Shown: positions 38,579 through 49,857, counted from the stretch's first letter. The stretch is DNA of 64,000 nt from Moritella sp. F3 (GCF_015082335.1 NZ_BLRL01000003.1:454641-518640); one strand, 5' to 3'. Translations and numbers: made by a program. Notes: generated by a model not told the origin, from the letters alone.

Positions 38579-41050
38579 TTATAGACAAGTTGAAAATAAC
38601 GGAGTAGTACCCACGGCAGCACCTACATTGGACAATTCAAGTGAATTGCTTGCTGCTTTAGCATGTGTAGCAACTTGTTTTTGCATCTCTAATGTTGCAT
38701 CAAGTGCAGCTGTTGCGCTAATTGTCGCTATACCTGAAGATGTTGGGTTGATTAAAGAGCTGTGATGACCTTTCATGAAACGAACCACGCCTGCATTCAC
38801 AGTTGTTGTATCACTGTTGTCGATACAACCAAGTTCTAATGCTTTAATTAATGGCTCTGTACCCACAAGAGAACCAGAAGTGCCTTGATTAGGTAATGTT
38901 TGGTCTGAAGGGTTTGTACCTCCCGTTGTAATATCACCAATAATTTCAATTAAGTGAATGTTGTCAGTATTATCAGCGAGTCTTACTGCGTAGTTTATCG
39001 GGTCTGATGCTTCTATTTGAGTTTGAACAGAGAACAATAAACCAGGTATGAGTGCTTCAGCATGACTTGCAAAACCTAAATATGCTGCTGATGTGCGGTC
39101 TGAGATTATTCCCTTGATTTGATCTGCGGTATATCCTTGTGACTCGGCAATTTGAGCGACAAGTCCATCTATAACCACGGGACCAAAAGCTGGGCTATCA
39201 AGGAATACGCCAGTTAATCCACCCGCTGGTGCAACCAGAGATACGCTTTTAACACCAAATACAGCAGATAAAGTCGGGTCATTGGCAACGGCAGTAAACA
39301 TACTCGCAGTGATCGCACCTAGGCTTAAGCCGTGTACGGACACCTGTGTCGCATCAAATAATATAGAGCCATCAGTGTCTTTGAAATCTGAAATCTGCAT
39401 ACGTAGCGCCAGTAAATCAGAGATTGCTTGGCGGAAATTATCACGTACAGTTAAACCACTGGCTATATTCACAAAGTTTGTGACGGAACCATTAGTATAG
39501 GGAACACCAAATGAAGAGTCAGTTGCACTGATTTCATAATCACCACCGCTCCCGTCATCATAACCACGACTACCGTGCAGTGGCATGTCAATCGCAATCG
39601 TTGCAAGACCCTGTTCAGCTAAGGCACCTGCATTCATGAGGGTTGTTTCTTTATACGTTCCTAACCCATGCACTGCGATGTTGACAGGCCAACCAGAACC
39701 GGGCTTAGTTTTGTTGTTTGGTACTGTGATCTGAACCGCAAGTGTTTGTTGGTTAATAGGATTAGCAAGAGGGTTAAAACGGGTAAGTAACTTGGTTGGG
39801 TCGATACCTAGATTACAGCCGACTAAACCACTTGTATCAGCTGCTGCCGAAGCAATACTCATACCACAAGCCCCAATTAGCGTTGGATCATCTATTAAAC
39901 CTTTTTGAACGGCACCTAAAATTGTTACTGGGCTATCACCAGCGGCTTTCCAATAGCTGTTATTTACATTTTCTTCAAGGTAATACGGCACTGTGATACT
40001 TGATGCATATAAATCAGTATTTTGCGCTTGAGTATTGATAATTGGTATTGCTTGAAGGGCTGGAACTTCATTATAAACCGAATTTATTAAAGTTGTATTA
40101 GCAGCGGATACAACAGGTAGTAAGTTAGGGTAAGCTCCATTAATAAGAGCCTTTGATGCATCAAATTTAGCTTTATAGAGCATTCCCTTTGCAGTATCAA
40201 TCACATTGAATATTGACTGGGTCGTAAAAACACCCGTGTGAGTAACAGTACTTGCATCAATACCAACAGCAGTAATAATATCACTATCGTAATGATTGAT
40301 TAGTTTTTGCAAACCTATAGCGCTGGCATCGGCCGGATCTGAAGGATCTCCGATAGGATTTTCTGCGTAGTCTCTTTTCAGTAGTTGATAAGTGACACTA
40401 CCGTTAACAGATTCACCTTCACTGTCTTTAATCAAATTAGTTGTCAAATACATGTAACTGGCATTCTCAGCAAGCGGTTTTAATGGTATTACAGCAATAG
40501 AGTGACCATTCACAGCAGTTATAAAATCTTTGTCAAGACCATATTCTAATTCGTCTGCTGGGTTAATATCGCAAACTGTTAATGCGAACTCTTGTCCTGA
40601 AGCAGCTTGACAAGCAGCAGCAGTTGAAGCGGATAGAGGGCCACCAAGCCCAACAGGGAAAATGCGTACTGCACCAGCTTGCTCGATGCTTGCTGCATCT
40701 AACGTACGATTTTCGTATAAATCAACACCAATGGAGATAGGCTGAGTTGTTGACCACCCATCTAATGCACCAATAGCATACGTGTTATCATCATAAGTCA
40801 TTGTTTCACCAGCCGCTGAAGCTGCTGCGATTGCGGTTAATTCATCTGGTAGCTGCAAAGTACCGTCGGTAGTGCCGCTAAATAGCAAGTCGTTAGGTAA
40901 AGACACAACTCCATTTGATGGATCAAACTGTATGCGGCTGCTGGTATAAAGTTTGTTTTCCTTAACGTCTAATACTTCAGTATCTGAATCGCAAGCTGTG
41001 AGGGCTAAGCTTGAGATTATTAACGAGGCAAGTATTGTTTTTCTTGGCAT
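38579..41050 (-). CDS. VolA/Pla-1-type surface lipase lipoprotein
   Basis: 823 residues from the ATG at 41050; an in-frame TTG at 41059 is less likely. A lipoprotein signal has the lipobox LALTAC (Cys20) followed by Asp-Ser-Asp. The N-terminal third matches the bacterial virulence-factor-lipase N-terminal domain (RIQFDPSNGVVSLPNDLLFSG). An alpha/beta-hydrolase domain follows: the oxyanion block VNIAVHGLGTYKE, IDMPLHGSRG, and the nucleophile Ser about 576 in VSVHGLSLGAIT. VolA of V. cholerae is a surface-exposed lipoprotein that cleaves host lysophospholipids so the fatty acid can be used; the same role is likely here. A single gene with its own terminator. Confidence 0.93.
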   Translation of the reverse strand: MPRKTILASLIISSLALTACDSDTEVLDVKENKLYTSSRIQFDPSNGVVSLPNDLLFSGTTDGTLQLPDELTAIAAASAAGETMTYDDNTYAIGALDGWSTTQPISIGVDLYENRTLDAASIEQAGAVRIFPVGLGGPLSASTAAACQAASGQEFALTVCDINPADELEYGLDKDFITAVNGHSIAVIPLKPLAENASYMYLTTNLIKDSEGESVNGSVTYQLLKRDYAENPIGDPSDPADASAIGLQKLINHYDSDIITAVGIDASTVTHTGVFTTQSIFNVIDTAKGMLYKAKFDASKALINGAYPNLLPVVSAANTTLINSVYNEVPALQAIPIINTQAQNTDLYASSITVPYYLEENVNNSYWKAAGDSPVTILGAVQKGLIDDPTLIGACGMSIASAAADTSGLVGCNLGIDPTKLLTRFNPLANPINQQTLAVQITVPNNKTKPGSGWPVNIAVHGLGTYKETTLMNAGALAEQGLATIAIDMPLHGSRGYDDGSGGDYEISATDSSFGVPYTNGSVTNFVNIASGLTVRDNFRQAISDLLALRMQISDFKDTDGSILFDATQVSVHGLSLGAITASMFTAVANDPTLSAVFGVKSVSLVAPAGGLTGVFLDSPAFGPVVIDGLVAQIAESQGYTADQIKGIISDRTSAAYLGFASHAEALIPGLLFSVQTQIEASDPINYAVRLADNTDNIHLIEIIGDITTGGTNPSDQTLPNQGTSGSLVGTEPLIKALELGCIDNSDTTTVNAGVVRFMKGHHSSLINPTSSGIATISATAALDATLEMQKQVATHAKAASNSLELSNVGAAVGTTPLFSTCL

Positions 41051-41404
41051 CCTGTCCAACCTTATTTTTTATAATCAACATAAAGAAATAACATTATAGA
41101 AATAGTAATGCGGTCGTGTATATGCAAAGTGAACAGGTTGTTTCGTTTATGTTAACTGCTTTGCGTAAAACACAATGAGCTTTAGCTTTTATGTGAGCAA
41201 GATCAAAATAATATGAGACGAAAGTAGCAGGTGTAGACTCATGATTATGTTTAAATGATTAGACTTTAGCGTAATCATGCATATTTTATAACCAGTTAAG
41301 GGTAGTTATAATACTTAGTGCTAAATTGGTTTAATCAAATAATGATACTAAGGGGTCGGATGAGTGAAAGTGAAACATCATAAATAGCACGAATAACCTC
41401 TTGT
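41051..41404. other. Non-coding gap between lipase and GGDEF genes
   Basis: Divergent intergenic region of about 460 bp in all. The left part is AT-rich with no gene I can support; a terminator-like hairpin lies near 41405-41448. Confidence 0.4.
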
Positions 41405-41448
41405 TATAAATGTACATACTGCTTGAAGCGCATTTATACGCTTTTTTT
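41405..41448 (+). terminator. Orphan terminator-like hairpin
   Basis: TATAAATG...CATTTATA arms and an AAGCG/CGCTT pair, followed by seven T, on the plus strand, with no plus-strand gene upstream within the gap. It could end a small RNA or attenuate the GGDEF transcript. Confidence 0.4.
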
Positions 41449-41512
41449 GTTCTCAATTTTATGTTTTGTTAACTAAACTCATTTATTAATAGGGCGCAAA
41501 GGATATGAGTGG

Positions 41513-42502
41513 ATGTTAAGAACATTTAATGGGTGTGCACATGAGTGGTTTATCGCTTTAACTGAATCGGAAGATGAAGCAAAACTCGATGTCACTCTGT
41601 TGGCGTCTATGCAGGCTATTTTGGCCACATCACGTATTGCTGTATTTGCTGTAAAGAAGGTACTGAAAGAGCAGAGCGCCGCGTTAATATGTGATAATTT
41701 ATCTGGTTTAGATTTTTCCTCACAAGCCATCGATGATCTCTACCAAAAGTTGCAGGATAATAAGATCCATATCTCAGAATCGTTGGAAGAAAGGGTGAGT
41801 TACATTCCTATCTGCCATGGAGAGTCAGTTATTGGTTTTGTGGTTGCCGCTCATGATTTGGGGGATATAGCGAGTACTAAGCAACTCAATACAGCGATAA
41901 ATTTATTACACATTTATGCTAACCAGCAGCATATCTTATTTAAGAACAGACTTGATCCACTGACTGAACTACTAAATAGACAAACCTTTAATAATAAAAT
42001 GATGGAAGTCATCACTGGTCATGATCATAATGAGCGCCGTGATCAGATTGATGAACATTGTGCTTGGTACCTCGCCATGCTAGATATTGATAACTTCAAA
42101 CAGGTGAATGATCGGTTTGGTCATGTCATTGGTGATGAGGTATTAATATTAATGGCGGGCTTAATGAAATGTAATTTTCGTAGTGAAGATTATATTTTCC
42201 GCTATGGCGGTGAAGAGTTTAGCGTACTGTTTAAATGCGCCGATGAAGACACCGCTGAACACATATTAGAGCGTTTAAGAGAGACGATTGCAGGCTATGA
42301 CTTTCCACAAGCGAAAAGTATGACAATGAGTATCGGCTTTACAGAATTAAAGAGTTGTACCTTAATACCAAAGCTTGTCCAGCAAGCCGATTTAGCGCTT
42401 TATCACTCGAAAGAGTCAGGACGAAACTCGGTGACAAACTTTAAAATAATTGCACACTTGCACAATATTGATTATGTCACTGAGCACGAACTGTTTAAAT
42501 AA
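41513..42502 (+). CDS. GGDEF diguanylate cyclase with GAF-like sensor
   Basis: 329 residues, cytoplasmic. Residues 1-145 resemble a GAF domain (alternating strands, ending in a long linker helix LLHIYANQQHILFKNRLDPLT). The GGDEF domain follows: LTELLNRQTFNNKM, LDIDNFKQVNDRFGHVIGDEVL, and the active-site GGEEF with the inhibitory site RSED exactly five residues before it. Catalysis and product feedback are thus both expected. It makes c-di-GMP and counterbalances EAL proteins such as the one at 26.8 kb. Confidence 0.93.
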   Translation: MLRTFNGCAHEWFIALTESEDEAKLDVTLLASMQAILATSRIAVFAVKKVLKEQSAALICDNLSGLDFSSQAIDDLYQKLQDNKIHISESLEERVSYIPICHGESVIGFVVAAHDLGDIASTKQLNTAINLLHIYANQQHILFKNRLDPLTELLNRQTFNNKMMEVITGHDHNERRDQIDEHCAWYLAMLDIDNFKQVNDRFGHVIGDEVLILMAGLMKCNFRSEDYIFRYGGEEFSVLFKCADEDTAEHILERLRETIAGYDFPQAKSMTMSIGFTELKSCTLIPKLVQQADLALYHSKESGRNSVTNFKIIAHLHNIDYVTEHELFK

Positions 42503-42519
42503 CCTTAGTTATCAATCCA

Positions 42520-43413
42520 TTAGTTAGCATATTCATGCTGATAATGTTCAATTCCCATTTCTGATACAAGCACTTGCGTTGCTTGTGCATGGCTCATCTT
42601 AGTTTCTGCTTTTTCAACCAAGATCAATGCTGCTATATCTGTCAATGCATATCCGGCTAAATTTAAATTAATCAGCACTGACTGTAGTGGAGATAATGAC
42701 GGATTAAAGGCTGCATTTTCAATATAACGACCAGTAATGACTATACCTGTTGTTGTTTCTAAGGCAATACCTGCATGGCAATGGCTGTAAGGCGCATAGC
42801 TAGTATTTGCAGCCTGTAATGCAGCTTGTACTAGCGATGAATCGTTTTCTTGTTGCAAGCTCAAATTAACAGGCTGAGCGGCTAATAGTGATTCGCTAAT
42901 GCCCAGATCAATTGGACCGAAAGAATCAGGCAGCAAGGTTGCTAGGCTTTTTACACCTGTTGCTTTTAAGTTGACACTTAACGTTGGCGCACAGTGTAAT
43001 TCATTCATGAACTGACGGCAGTGACCACAAGGGCTATCTGTCACTGTGACATCTAAAATAGCAGACTCATGATGGCTAAAGGCATTATTAATCGCGGCTT
43101 GTTCAGCATGGACACTGTTGAATAACGCTTGATTGATAAATTCGTAATTGGCACCAAAATACAGGTTACCTGATCCAGCTCGTGCGATTGCGCCGACATT
43201 AAAATTAGAGATAGGGGCAACAGAGTAGGCTGCGGCTAACGGTAATAAACTGAGTAATAATTCTGGGGTTTCTAGTGCAGAATGCAGTTGTAATAAGTCA
43301 ACATCGCCAGCATGAATAACACCTTTAAAATCAGGTTTAGAAATTATAGGTAGAACATGGCATTGAAGTGATTCTGGTAAGCTAGTAAGTGCTTTAAGGA
43401 GGTTTGTTTTCAT
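42520..43413 (-). CDS. cdd: Cytidine deaminase
   Basis: 297 residues from the ATG at 43413; upstream in-frame codons run through a terminator hairpin and are rejected. It has the two-domain dimeric form of E. coli Cdd (294 residues). The zinc site is HAEQAAINNA plus PCGHCRQFMNE, with the substrate-binding NFNVGAIARAGSGNLYFGANYEF block before it. The C-terminal half is the inactive repeat of the fold (SYAPYSHCHAGIAL...). It deaminates cytidine and deoxycytidine for pyrimidine salvage. Confidence 0.96.
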   Translation of the reverse strand: MKTNLLKALTSLPESLQCHVLPIISKPDFKGVIHAGDVDLLQLHSALETPELLLSLLPLAAAYSVAPISNFNVGAIARAGSGNLYFGANYEFINQALFNSVHAEQAAINNAFSHHESAILDVTVTDSPCGHCRQFMNELHCAPTLSVNLKATGVKSLATLLPDSFGPIDLGISESLLAAQPVNLSLQQENDSSLVQAALQAANTSYAPYSHCHAGIALETTTGIVITGRYIENAAFNPSLSPLQSVLINLNLAGYALTDIAALILVEKAETKMSHAQATQVLVSEMGIEHYQHEYAN

Positions 43414-43426
43414 AAAAATTGGCCTT

Positions 43427-43477
43427 GTTAAAAAGTGGCACTGAATAGAGAATAAAATTCTATCTGGGTGCCACTTT
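43427..43477 (-). terminator. Terminator of rlmI
   Basis: AAAGTGGCAC/GTGCCACTTT, 10 bp perfect, with an internal ATAGA/TCTAT hairpin; on the minus strand it is followed by TTTTT. It separates rlmI from cdd. Confidence 0.8.
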
Positions 43478-43516
43478 GCAACTAAAACCAACTTATTACA
43501 AGGTTACAGCTCTAAA

Positions 43517-44707
43517 TTATAAAACTTTTAGTACTAAACCGTTTAGATAATAACCTTCTGGGTAGAAGCTAGCCGTTGGGTGATCGCCAGCTTGTGATAA
43601 ACGCTCTACGATGTAAGCGTCACGGCCTGCATCAAGTGCTGCATCAGCAACGATCTTTTGGAATAAACCATCTTCCATTAGGCCTGAACATGAGAATGTT
43701 AACAGCGTGCCGCCAGGCTTAAGTACTTGCATAGCTACGAAGTTAATATCTTTGTAACCACGACAAGCGCCTTTCATTTGTGCTTTGCTTTCAGCAAATT
43801 TAGGCGGATCAAGAATGATAGTATCAAACGTACGACCTTCTTCACGGTATTGGCGTAAGATTTTGAATACGTCAGCACGTTCGAAAGATGCGTTTGATAG
43901 GTCAAGACCATTGTGCTCAGCATTACGTTTAGCAATGTCTAATGCAGGTTGTGATAAATCAACGTTCGTGATTGATTTAGCACCTGCTTGTAGTGCGTAA
44001 ACACCAAAACCGCCCGTGTAGCTGAAGCAGTTAAGTACGTCTTTGCCTTTCGCGTATTTTGCTGCCGCTTTACGGTTATCACGTTGATCAAGATAGAAAC
44101 CAGTTTTGTGGCCACCTTTAATATCAACTTCAATTTTAACACCGTTTTCTTCGATGATAACTGATTCAGGTGGCTCTTCACCTTTAAGAACGCCTTGTAC
44201 TAACTCTAGGCCTTCTTTTTTACGTACAGCTACGTCTGAACGTTCGTAGATGCTACATTCTGGGTAAAGAACGCTTAGTGCTGCTACTAATGTCTCACGG
44301 TGGAAATCTGCACCCGCTGATAATAGCTGACATACTAAGAAATCGTTGTAACGGTCAATCGTGATACCAGGAAGGCTATCAGATTCAGCTGCGATTAAAC
44401 GATAGCCAGTAAGACCTTTCTCTTCGATTAATTCATCACGTAGCGATTGCGCTTGTTTGATGCGTTTTTCAAAGAATGCTTGGTCGATTTCTACGCCACG
44501 GTCGTAATGCCATACACGTACACGGATTTGAGACTCTGGAGAGTAGCTGCCAGATGCTAGCCATTCGCCGCCAGCACTCATGATATCCACAGTGCCGCCA
44601 ACTTCTACTTCGCCTTTTACTTTCTGTACTGCGCCAGAAAAGATCCACGGGTGTCTACGTTTAAGTGCTTTTTCTTTGCCTTTAGCAAGAATAATTTGAG
44701 CTGTCAT
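43517..44707 (-). CDS. rlmI: 23S rRNA (cytosine-1962-C5)-methyltransferase RlmI
   Basis: 396 residues, the usual length. The N-terminal PUA domain ([19 protein letters not shown]) is followed by a Rossmann methyltransferase: the SAM site [20 protein letters not shown], the acidic residue after strand two ([20 protein letters not shown]), the DPPKFAESK motif and the catalytic Cys in [11 protein letters not shown]-dependent m5C1962 modification of 23S rRNA. Its close distance to metG is typical of neither operon, and a hairpin separates the two. Confidence 0.96.
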   Translation of the reverse strand: MTAQIILAKGKEKALKRRHPWIFSGAVQKVKGEVEVGGTVDIMSAGGEWLASGSYSPESQIRVRVWHYDRGVEIDQAFFEKRIKQAQSLRDELIEEKGLTGYRLIAAESDSLPGITIDRYNDFLVCQLLSAGADFHRETLVAALSVLYPECSIYERSDVAVRKKEGLELVQGVLKGEEPPESVIIEENGVKIEVDIKGGHKTGFYLDQRDNRKAAAKYAKGKDVLNCFSYTGGFGVYALQAGAKSITNVDLSQPALDIAKRNAEHNGLDLSNASFERADVFKILRQYREEGRTFDTIILDPPKFAESKAQMKGACRGYKDINFVAMQVLKPGGTLLTFSCSGLMEDGLFQKIVADAALDAGRDAYIVERLSQAGDHPTASFYPEGYYLNGLVLKVL

Positions 44708-44760
44708 TTCAATCTCTTATCGTTTTTAATTTAGTTATAAATCATACGTTATATAATAGT

Positions 44761-44785
44761 AAAGGGACTCAAGCTGAGTCCCTTT
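44761..44785 (-). terminator. Terminator of metG
   Basis: AAAGGGACTC-5 nt-GAGTCCCTTT, a perfect 10-bp stem, 50 bp beyond the metG stop. Confidence 0.8.
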
Positions 44786-44837
44786 AAAAATCAGTATTAG
44801 AATCGCTTCAATTAACGTTTCTGATAACCGAACTTAA

Positions 44838-46919
44838 TTACATTACGCGCATGCCAGGTTCAGAACCTTCATCCGGGTTTAGTACGAAGATATCGCTGCC
44901 ACCAGGGCCCGCAGCAAGTACCATACCTTCTGACATACCAAACTTCATCTTACGGGGTGCTAAGTTAGCAACCATAACCGTTAAGCGACCTTGCAGTTGC
45001 TCTGGTTCGTAAGCTGACTTGATACCAGCAAATACTTGACGCGTTTCGCCGCCTACGTCTAAGGTTAGCTTAAGTAATTTCTTAGCGCCTTCAACATGTT
45101 CAGCTTTAACTATTTTAGCAATGCGTAAGTCAACTTTTGCGAAATCATCAAATGCGATCATTTCACCAATTGGCTCTTCTTTAAGGTGCTTGTCAGAAGC
45201 AAGGTCGATAGCCGTTTCTTCAACAACGTTTTCTTCCGCTTCTTCTTCAGCAACCACTAAGTTTTGCTTAGATGCTTCAACCATTGTTTCAACTTTGTCC
45301 ATTTCAACACGTTGCATTAACGGTTTGAACTTGTTGATTTCGTGGTCTGTTAATACTGTTTTGTAGCTTTCCCAGTTGAATTCATCGTTTAAGAATTTTT
45401 CAACTTCAGCAACCATCTCTGGTAATACAGGTTTCAAGTAAACCGATAGGATACGGAATAAATTGATACCCATAGTACAAACAAGATGTGCTTCAGCTTC
45501 ACAGCCTTCTTGTTTGATTAATTGCCACGGTGCTTTGTCTGCAATATAAGCATTGGCTTTATCAGCCAGTGCCATGATTTCTTTAATTGCTTTGCTGAAA
45601 TCACGTGTTTCGTAATATTGCGCAATGGTATCGCCAGCAGCAACAAATTCAGCCAGTAGTGCTGGTTCTGAAATTTCGCTTGCTAGTTTTGCATCAAAAC
45701 GCTTGTAGATGAAACCTGCAGTACGGCTTGCAAGGTTCACAACTTTACCAACAACGTCAGAGTTTACGCGCTGTGCAAAATCTTCTAGATTTAAATCTAA
45801 ATCAACAATCTTGTTGCTTAGTTTTGCTGCGTAGTAATAACGTAGGTATTCTGGGTTTAAGTTATCTAAATAAGTACGCGCCATGATAAATGTACCGCGT
45901 GATTTAGACATTTTCTTACCGTTAACAGTAACAAAACCGTGTGCAAATACGCCTGTTGGTTTACGGAACCCCGTACCTTCAAGCATTGCAGGCCAGAATA
46001 GGCTGTGGAAGTTAACAATGTCTTTACCAATGAAATGATAAAGCTCAGTCGTTGAATCTTTCTTGAAGTATTCATCAAAGTCTAGATCATCGCTGCGATC
46101 ACAAAGATTTTTGAAGCTACCCATGTAGCCGATAGGCGCGTCTAACCAAACGTAGAAGAATTTACCTGGTGCATCAGGGATCTCAAAACCAAAGTAAGGA
46201 GCATCACGACTGATGTCCCACTGTTGTAGACCCGCTTCAAACCATTCTGCTAGTTTATTTGCGATTTCTTCTTGTAATGTACCAGAACGTGTCCATTCTT
46301 TTAGCATGTCGCCAAAAGCAGGTAGGTCGAAGAAGTAATGCTCAGAATCTTTAAGTACAGGTTCAGCACCTGATACAACAGAACGTGGTTCGATTAGATC
46401 GGTAGGAGAATAAGTTGCGCCACAGTTGTCGCAGTTATCGCCATTTTGATCTTCGCTCTTACATTCAGGGCAGATACCTTTAACAAAGCGATCTGGTAGG
46501 AACATTTGTTTTTCTGGATCAAACAACTGTGAAATTACACGTGTTTTGATATGACCATTGTCGCGTAGACGCGTGTAGATCATACTTGCAAGTTCACGGT
46601 TTTCATCGCTGTGAGTTGAATGATAGTTATCAAAACCAACATTGAAATCAGCAAAATCTGCCATATGCTCAATTTTAGTTTGCGCGATCATTGCTTCCGG
46701 CGTAATGCCACGTTCTTGCGCTTTAAGCATGATTGGTGTGCCGTGGGCATCATCAGCACATACATAAGTACATGTGTGACCACGTTGCTTTTGGAAACGA
46801 ACCCAGATATCTGTCTGGATGTACTCAAGCATATGACCTAAGTGAATAGGACCATTGGCATAAGGTAATGCGCTTGTTACTAAAATCTTGCGTTCTGATG
46901 TCATAAAATTCTGACTCAT
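44838..46919 (-). CDS. metG: Methionyl-tRNA synthetase
   Basis: 693 residues, E. coli-type long form. Class I signatures: [13 protein letters not shown] (HIGH motif) and KMSKSRGTF (KMSKS). The connective peptide has the zinc knuckle CPEC...CDNC (about residues 144-165). The anticodon-binding helical domain follows, and the C-terminal appendix ([20 protein letters not shown]...) is the OB-fold tRNA-binding/dimerisation domain. Essential. Divergent from mrp, as in E. coli and relatives. Confidence 0.98.
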   Translation of the reverse strand: MSQNFMTSERKILVTSALPYANGPIHLGHMLEYIQTDIWVRFQKQRGHTCTYVCADDAHGTPIMLKAQERGITPEAMIAQTKIEHMADFADFNVGFDNYHSTHSDENRELASMIYTRLRDNGHIKTRVISQLFDPEKQMFLPDRFVKGICPECKSEDQNGDNCDNCGATYSPTDLIEPRSVVSGAEPVLKDSEHYFFDLPAFGDMLKEWTRSGTLQEEIANKLAEWFEAGLQQWDISRDAPYFGFEIPDAPGKFFYVWLDAPIGYMGSFKNLCDRSDDLDFDEYFKKDSTTELYHFIGKDIVNFHSLFWPAMLEGTGFRKPTGVFAHGFVTVNGKKMSKSRGTFIMARTYLDNLNPEYLRYYYAAKLSNKIVDLDLNLEDFAQRVNSDVVGKVVNLASRTAGFIYKRFDAKLASEISEPALLAEFVAAGDTIAQYYETRDFSKAIKEIMALADKANAYIADKAPWQLIKQEGCEAEAHLVCTMGINLFRILSVYLKPVLPEMVAEVEKFLNDEFNWESYKTVLTDHEINKFKPLMQRVEMDKVETMVEASKQNLVVAEEEAEENVVEETAIDLASDKHLKEEPIGEMIAFDDFAKVDLRIAKIVKAEHVEGAKKLLKLTLDVGGETRQVFAGIKSAYEPEQLQGRLTVMVANLAPRKMKFGMSEGMVLAAGPGGSDIFVLNPDEGSEPGMRVM

Positions 46920-47107
46920 CTTGTGGTTAAAAATAAAGTTGTCCGATGTTACCTGATACGGCCTTTAAAGCATAGATGTTAGGCTAAAAACCCTGCTATT
47001 TTTAGCGTATTTATTTGTGAATCTTTACTTTATGATTGATATAGTAGATTAATAAAGTATAAATGCTTAAAAGCTAAACACTTACGTACTTAATTTAAGA
47101 GGCGGTT

Positions 47108-48184
47108 ATGGATATTACAAAGATCACTCAGCTTGTTGGTATTTTTCAACCTAAAAATTGGTTACAAAATATTGCCGACACGAATGTATTAGAGACAATT
47201 AGCAACAAGGATGGTTGTGTTGAAATTCAGATACGCCTACCGTTTCCATCATTAGATTTTGAAGAAGAAGTAAAAACTAAACTAGAAGCGAAAGTGCTAT
47301 TAATTAAAGGGGTTGAGCGCGTTAACTGGATCATTAAATTAGACGTTGCCACACTTGCGCGCTGCAATGATGCGCCTGCGATTAAGGGCGTTAAGAATGT
47401 GATTGCCATTGCATCGGGTAAAGGTGGGGTAGGCAAGTCAACAACAACGGTTAATACAGCGCTCGCATTAGCGAAAATGGGCGCCAAAGTGGGTATCATG
47501 GATGCTGACATTTACGGACCATCAATTCCACTGATGCTGGGGGTGAGCGAATCTCGCCCAGAGGCTTATGATGGTAATACCATGCAAGCGATTAACGCGC
47601 ATGGTTTAGCGGTAAATAGTATTGGTTTTATTGCCTTAAATGATCAGGCTATGATTTGGCGTGGACCAATGGCGAGTAAAGCATTAATGCAGTTACTGGG
47701 CGAAACCCATTGGGGTGAACTGGATTATTTGTTTATCGATATGCCACCAGGTACGGGTGATATCCAATTAACGCTAAGTCAAAATATTCCGGTGACAGGT
47801 GCATTAATTGTATCAACACCGCAAGACGTGGCGCTTGCCGATGCAGCAAAAGGCATCAGCATGTTCAGGCAAGTGAAAGTACCGGTATTGGGTGTCGTCG
47901 AAAATATGAGTACCCATATCTGTAATAATTGTGGTCATGAAGAAGCTATTTTTGGTACGGGTGGGGTGACTAAAATGGCGGCTCGTTTTGATACCGAATG
48001 CGTGGCGCAATTACCGTTACATATCGATTTACGTGCAGATATCGATGCGGGTATTCCAACGGTAGCTGCTCGACCTGATTCCGCATTTTCAGCTGTATAT
48101 GCGCAACTCGCAAATGATATTGTCAGTAAAATGTTTTTTCAAACGCACACTATATCAACAGAGATCCCGATTAAGCTCGCTTAA
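47108..48184 (+). CDS. apbC: Iron-sulfur cluster carrier Mrp/ApbC
   Basis: 358-residue P-loop ATPase. An N-terminal MIP18-like domain (residues 1-90, including FPSLDFEEEVKTKLEA) is followed by the deviant Walker A GKGGVGKSTTTVN, the switch segment DADIYGPSIPLMLG, the FIDMPPGTGDIQLTL Walker B region, and the cluster-binding Cys pair CNNCGHEEAIFG. It carries and transfers 4Fe-4S clusters as a dimer. AGAGGCGG precedes the start. Divergent from metG, the conserved gammaproteobacterial arrangement. Confidence 0.96.
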   Translation: MDITKITQLVGIFQPKNWLQNIADTNVLETISNKDGCVEIQIRLPFPSLDFEEEVKTKLEAKVLLIKGVERVNWIIKLDVATLARCNDAPAIKGVKNVIAIASGKGGVGKSTTTVNTALALAKMGAKVGIMDADIYGPSIPLMLGVSESRPEAYDGNTMQAINAHGLAVNSIGFIALNDQAMIWRGPMASKALMQLLGETHWGELDYLFIDMPPGTGDIQLTLSQNIPVTGALIVSTPQDVALADAAKGISMFRQVKVPVLGVVENMSTHICNNCGHEEAIFGTGGVTKMAARFDTECVAQLPLHIDLRADIDAGIPTVAARPDSAFSAVYAQLANDIVSKMFFQTHTISTEIPIKLA

Positions 48185-48219
48185 CCTTGTTAATTTTATA
48201 GCGGACTGTGGAATTTACT

Positions 48220-48285
48220 AACTTATTGTAGGTATTTTTCAACTTAATACCGCTATTTTATAAGTTAATATAGGTATTTTTCGGT
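48220..48285. repeat. Short direct repeat upstream of udk
   Basis: Two copies of TAGGTATTTTTC, each preceded by a related AAxTTAxT block, about 45 bp apart in the mrp-udk gap. Possible paired regulator sites; function unknown. Confidence 0.35.
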
Positions 48286-48355
48286 TTGCTCTAGAATGAC
48301 GGACTATAAATTTCTATAATAACGGGGTCTTAAGCCCTAACGGATCATTTAATAA

Positions 48356-49000
48356 ATGAATAATACATCTAACTCTTGTGTGATCATCGCAATCGCAGGT
48401 GCTTCTGCATCTGGAAAAAGCCTTCTTTCTTCAACAATCTATAACGAGCTTGTTGCTGAGTTTGGTGAATCACAAATTGCAGTAATTACTGAAGATTGTT
48501 ATTACCGTGATCAAAGTCACCTCGAGATGGAAGACCGAGTTAAAACAAATTATGACCATCCACAAGCGATGGACCATAAATTATTGTGCAGTCATTTACA
48601 GGGTTTGAGTGACGGCAATGCAGTAGAAATACCAACGTACAGCTACACTGAGCATACGCGTATGCCTGAAACGACTAAATTGACACCGAAAAAAGTGATC
48701 ATTTTAGAAGGTATTTTATTACTGACAGATCCAGCTATCCGTAACATTATTCACGCAAGTGTATTTATGGATACCCCGTTAGACATTTGTTTTGTTCGTC
48801 GTTTACAACGTGATGTTGCTGAACGTGGCAGAACGATGGAATCGGTTATTGAACAATATAATGATACGGTGCGTCCAATGTTCCTACAGTTCATTGAACC
48901 ATCAAAACAATACGCAGATCTTATTGTGCCACGTGGTGGTAAAAATCGTTTTGCGATTGATACATTAAAAGCAAAAATTTGTCAGTTATTAAACGATTAA
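48356..49000 (+). CDS. udk: Uridine kinase
   Basis: 214-residue P-loop kinase phosphorylating uridine and cytidine in pyrimidine salvage. Walker A is GASASGKS near the N-terminus; the [11 protein letters not shown] substrate/metal region, [21 protein letters not shown] and [11 protein letters not shown] blocks, and the lid [13 protein letters not shown], are all typical. It lies upstream of dcd with its own promoter region between. The standard gammaproteobacterial mrp-udk-dcd order supports a core chromosomal location. Confidence 0.96.
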   Translation: MNNTSNSCVIIAIAGASASGKSLLSSTIYNELVAEFGESQIAVITEDCYYRDQSHLEMEDRVKTNYDHPQAMDHKLLCSHLQGLSDGNAVEIPTYSYTEHTRMPETTKLTPKKVIILEGILLLTDPAIRNIIHASVFMDTPLDICFVRRLQRDVAERGRTMESVIEQYNDTVRPMFLQFIEPSKQYADLIVPRGGKNRFAIDTLKAKICQLLND

Positions 49001-49116
49001 TGTAATAGTTTATATTCAGGTTAATCTTAGATTTAAAGATCTGATATTACTTGAGTATATAAGTATCAACACTAACAGCATTATAACTAATACAGCATCT
49101 ATTAAAGAGAGAAAAA

Positions 49117-49719
49117 ATGCGCCTGTGCGATACAGATATTGAAAAATACTTAGATGATGGCCGAATTACGATTGAGCCAAAACCTGAGCAAAGTAAAATT
49201 AGCGGCGTAAGCGTTGATGTTACTTTAGGTCATGAATTCCGAGTATTTCAAGCACACAATGCGCCTTATATTGATTTGAGTGGCCCTAAAGAAGAAGTGG
49301 CTATCCAACTTGATAAAGTAATGAGTGATGAAATTGTTATACCTGAGGGTGAAGCATTTATTTTACACCCAGGCGAATTCGCTTTATCTGTGACTTTTGA
49401 AAAAGTAACGTTACCAGCAGATATCGTTGGTTGGTTAGATGGACGCTCGTCATTAGCGCGTTTGGGTCTGATGGTGCATGTTACTGCGCATCGAATTGAT
49501 CCAGGCTGGTCTGGTCGTATCGTTCTGGAATTCTATAACAGTGGTAAATTACCGCTAGCGTTACGTCCGAAAATGACGATTGCAGCGTTAAACTTTGAAA
49601 CACTGACAGCACCTGCAGCGCGTCCTTACAATCAACGTAAAGATGCGAAGTATAAAAACCAACACGGTGCAGATTCAAGTCGTATTAACCAAGACGATAA
49701 CGACAGTAAAAACGCTTAG
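49117..49719 (+). CDS. dcd: dCTP deaminase
   Basis: 200-residue trimeric enzyme making dUTP (precursor of dTTP) from dCTP. The signature [20 protein letters not shown] with the catalytic Glu in [11 protein letters not shown] follows the family pattern, and the [17 protein letters not shown] start is conserved. The C-terminal nucleotide-covering tail ([20 protein letters not shown]) is present. Slightly longer than E. coli Dcd (193) at the C-terminus. It ends at a strong terminator. Confidence 0.97.
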   Translation: MRLCDTDIEKYLDDGRITIEPKPEQSKISGVSVDVTLGHEFRVFQAHNAPYIDLSGPKEEVAIQLDKVMSDEIVIPEGEAFILHPGEFALSVTFEKVTLPADIVGWLDGRSSLARLGLMVHVTAHRIDPGWSGRIVLEFYNSGKLPLALRPKMTIAALNFETLTAPAARPYNQRKDAKYKNQHGADSSRINQDDNDSKNA

Positions 49720-49772
49720 TCGTCTTTAGGCATTGTCTTCAACCAATGCTAATATCGCGTTAATCAAAATAC

Positions 49773-49811
49773 AAAAATGCCCATCACTGTGATAGTGATG
49801 GGCATTTTTTT
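49773..49811. terminator. Bidirectional Rho-independent terminator (dcd/YjiH-type gene)
   Basis: Stem ATGCCCATCAC/GTGATGGGCAT flanked by A-run and T-run, so it works on both strands. Confidence 0.93.
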
Positions 49812-49857
49812 ATCTTACGTTTCTTTCTATTGCGTTTTAGTACATCAATATTTCAAC

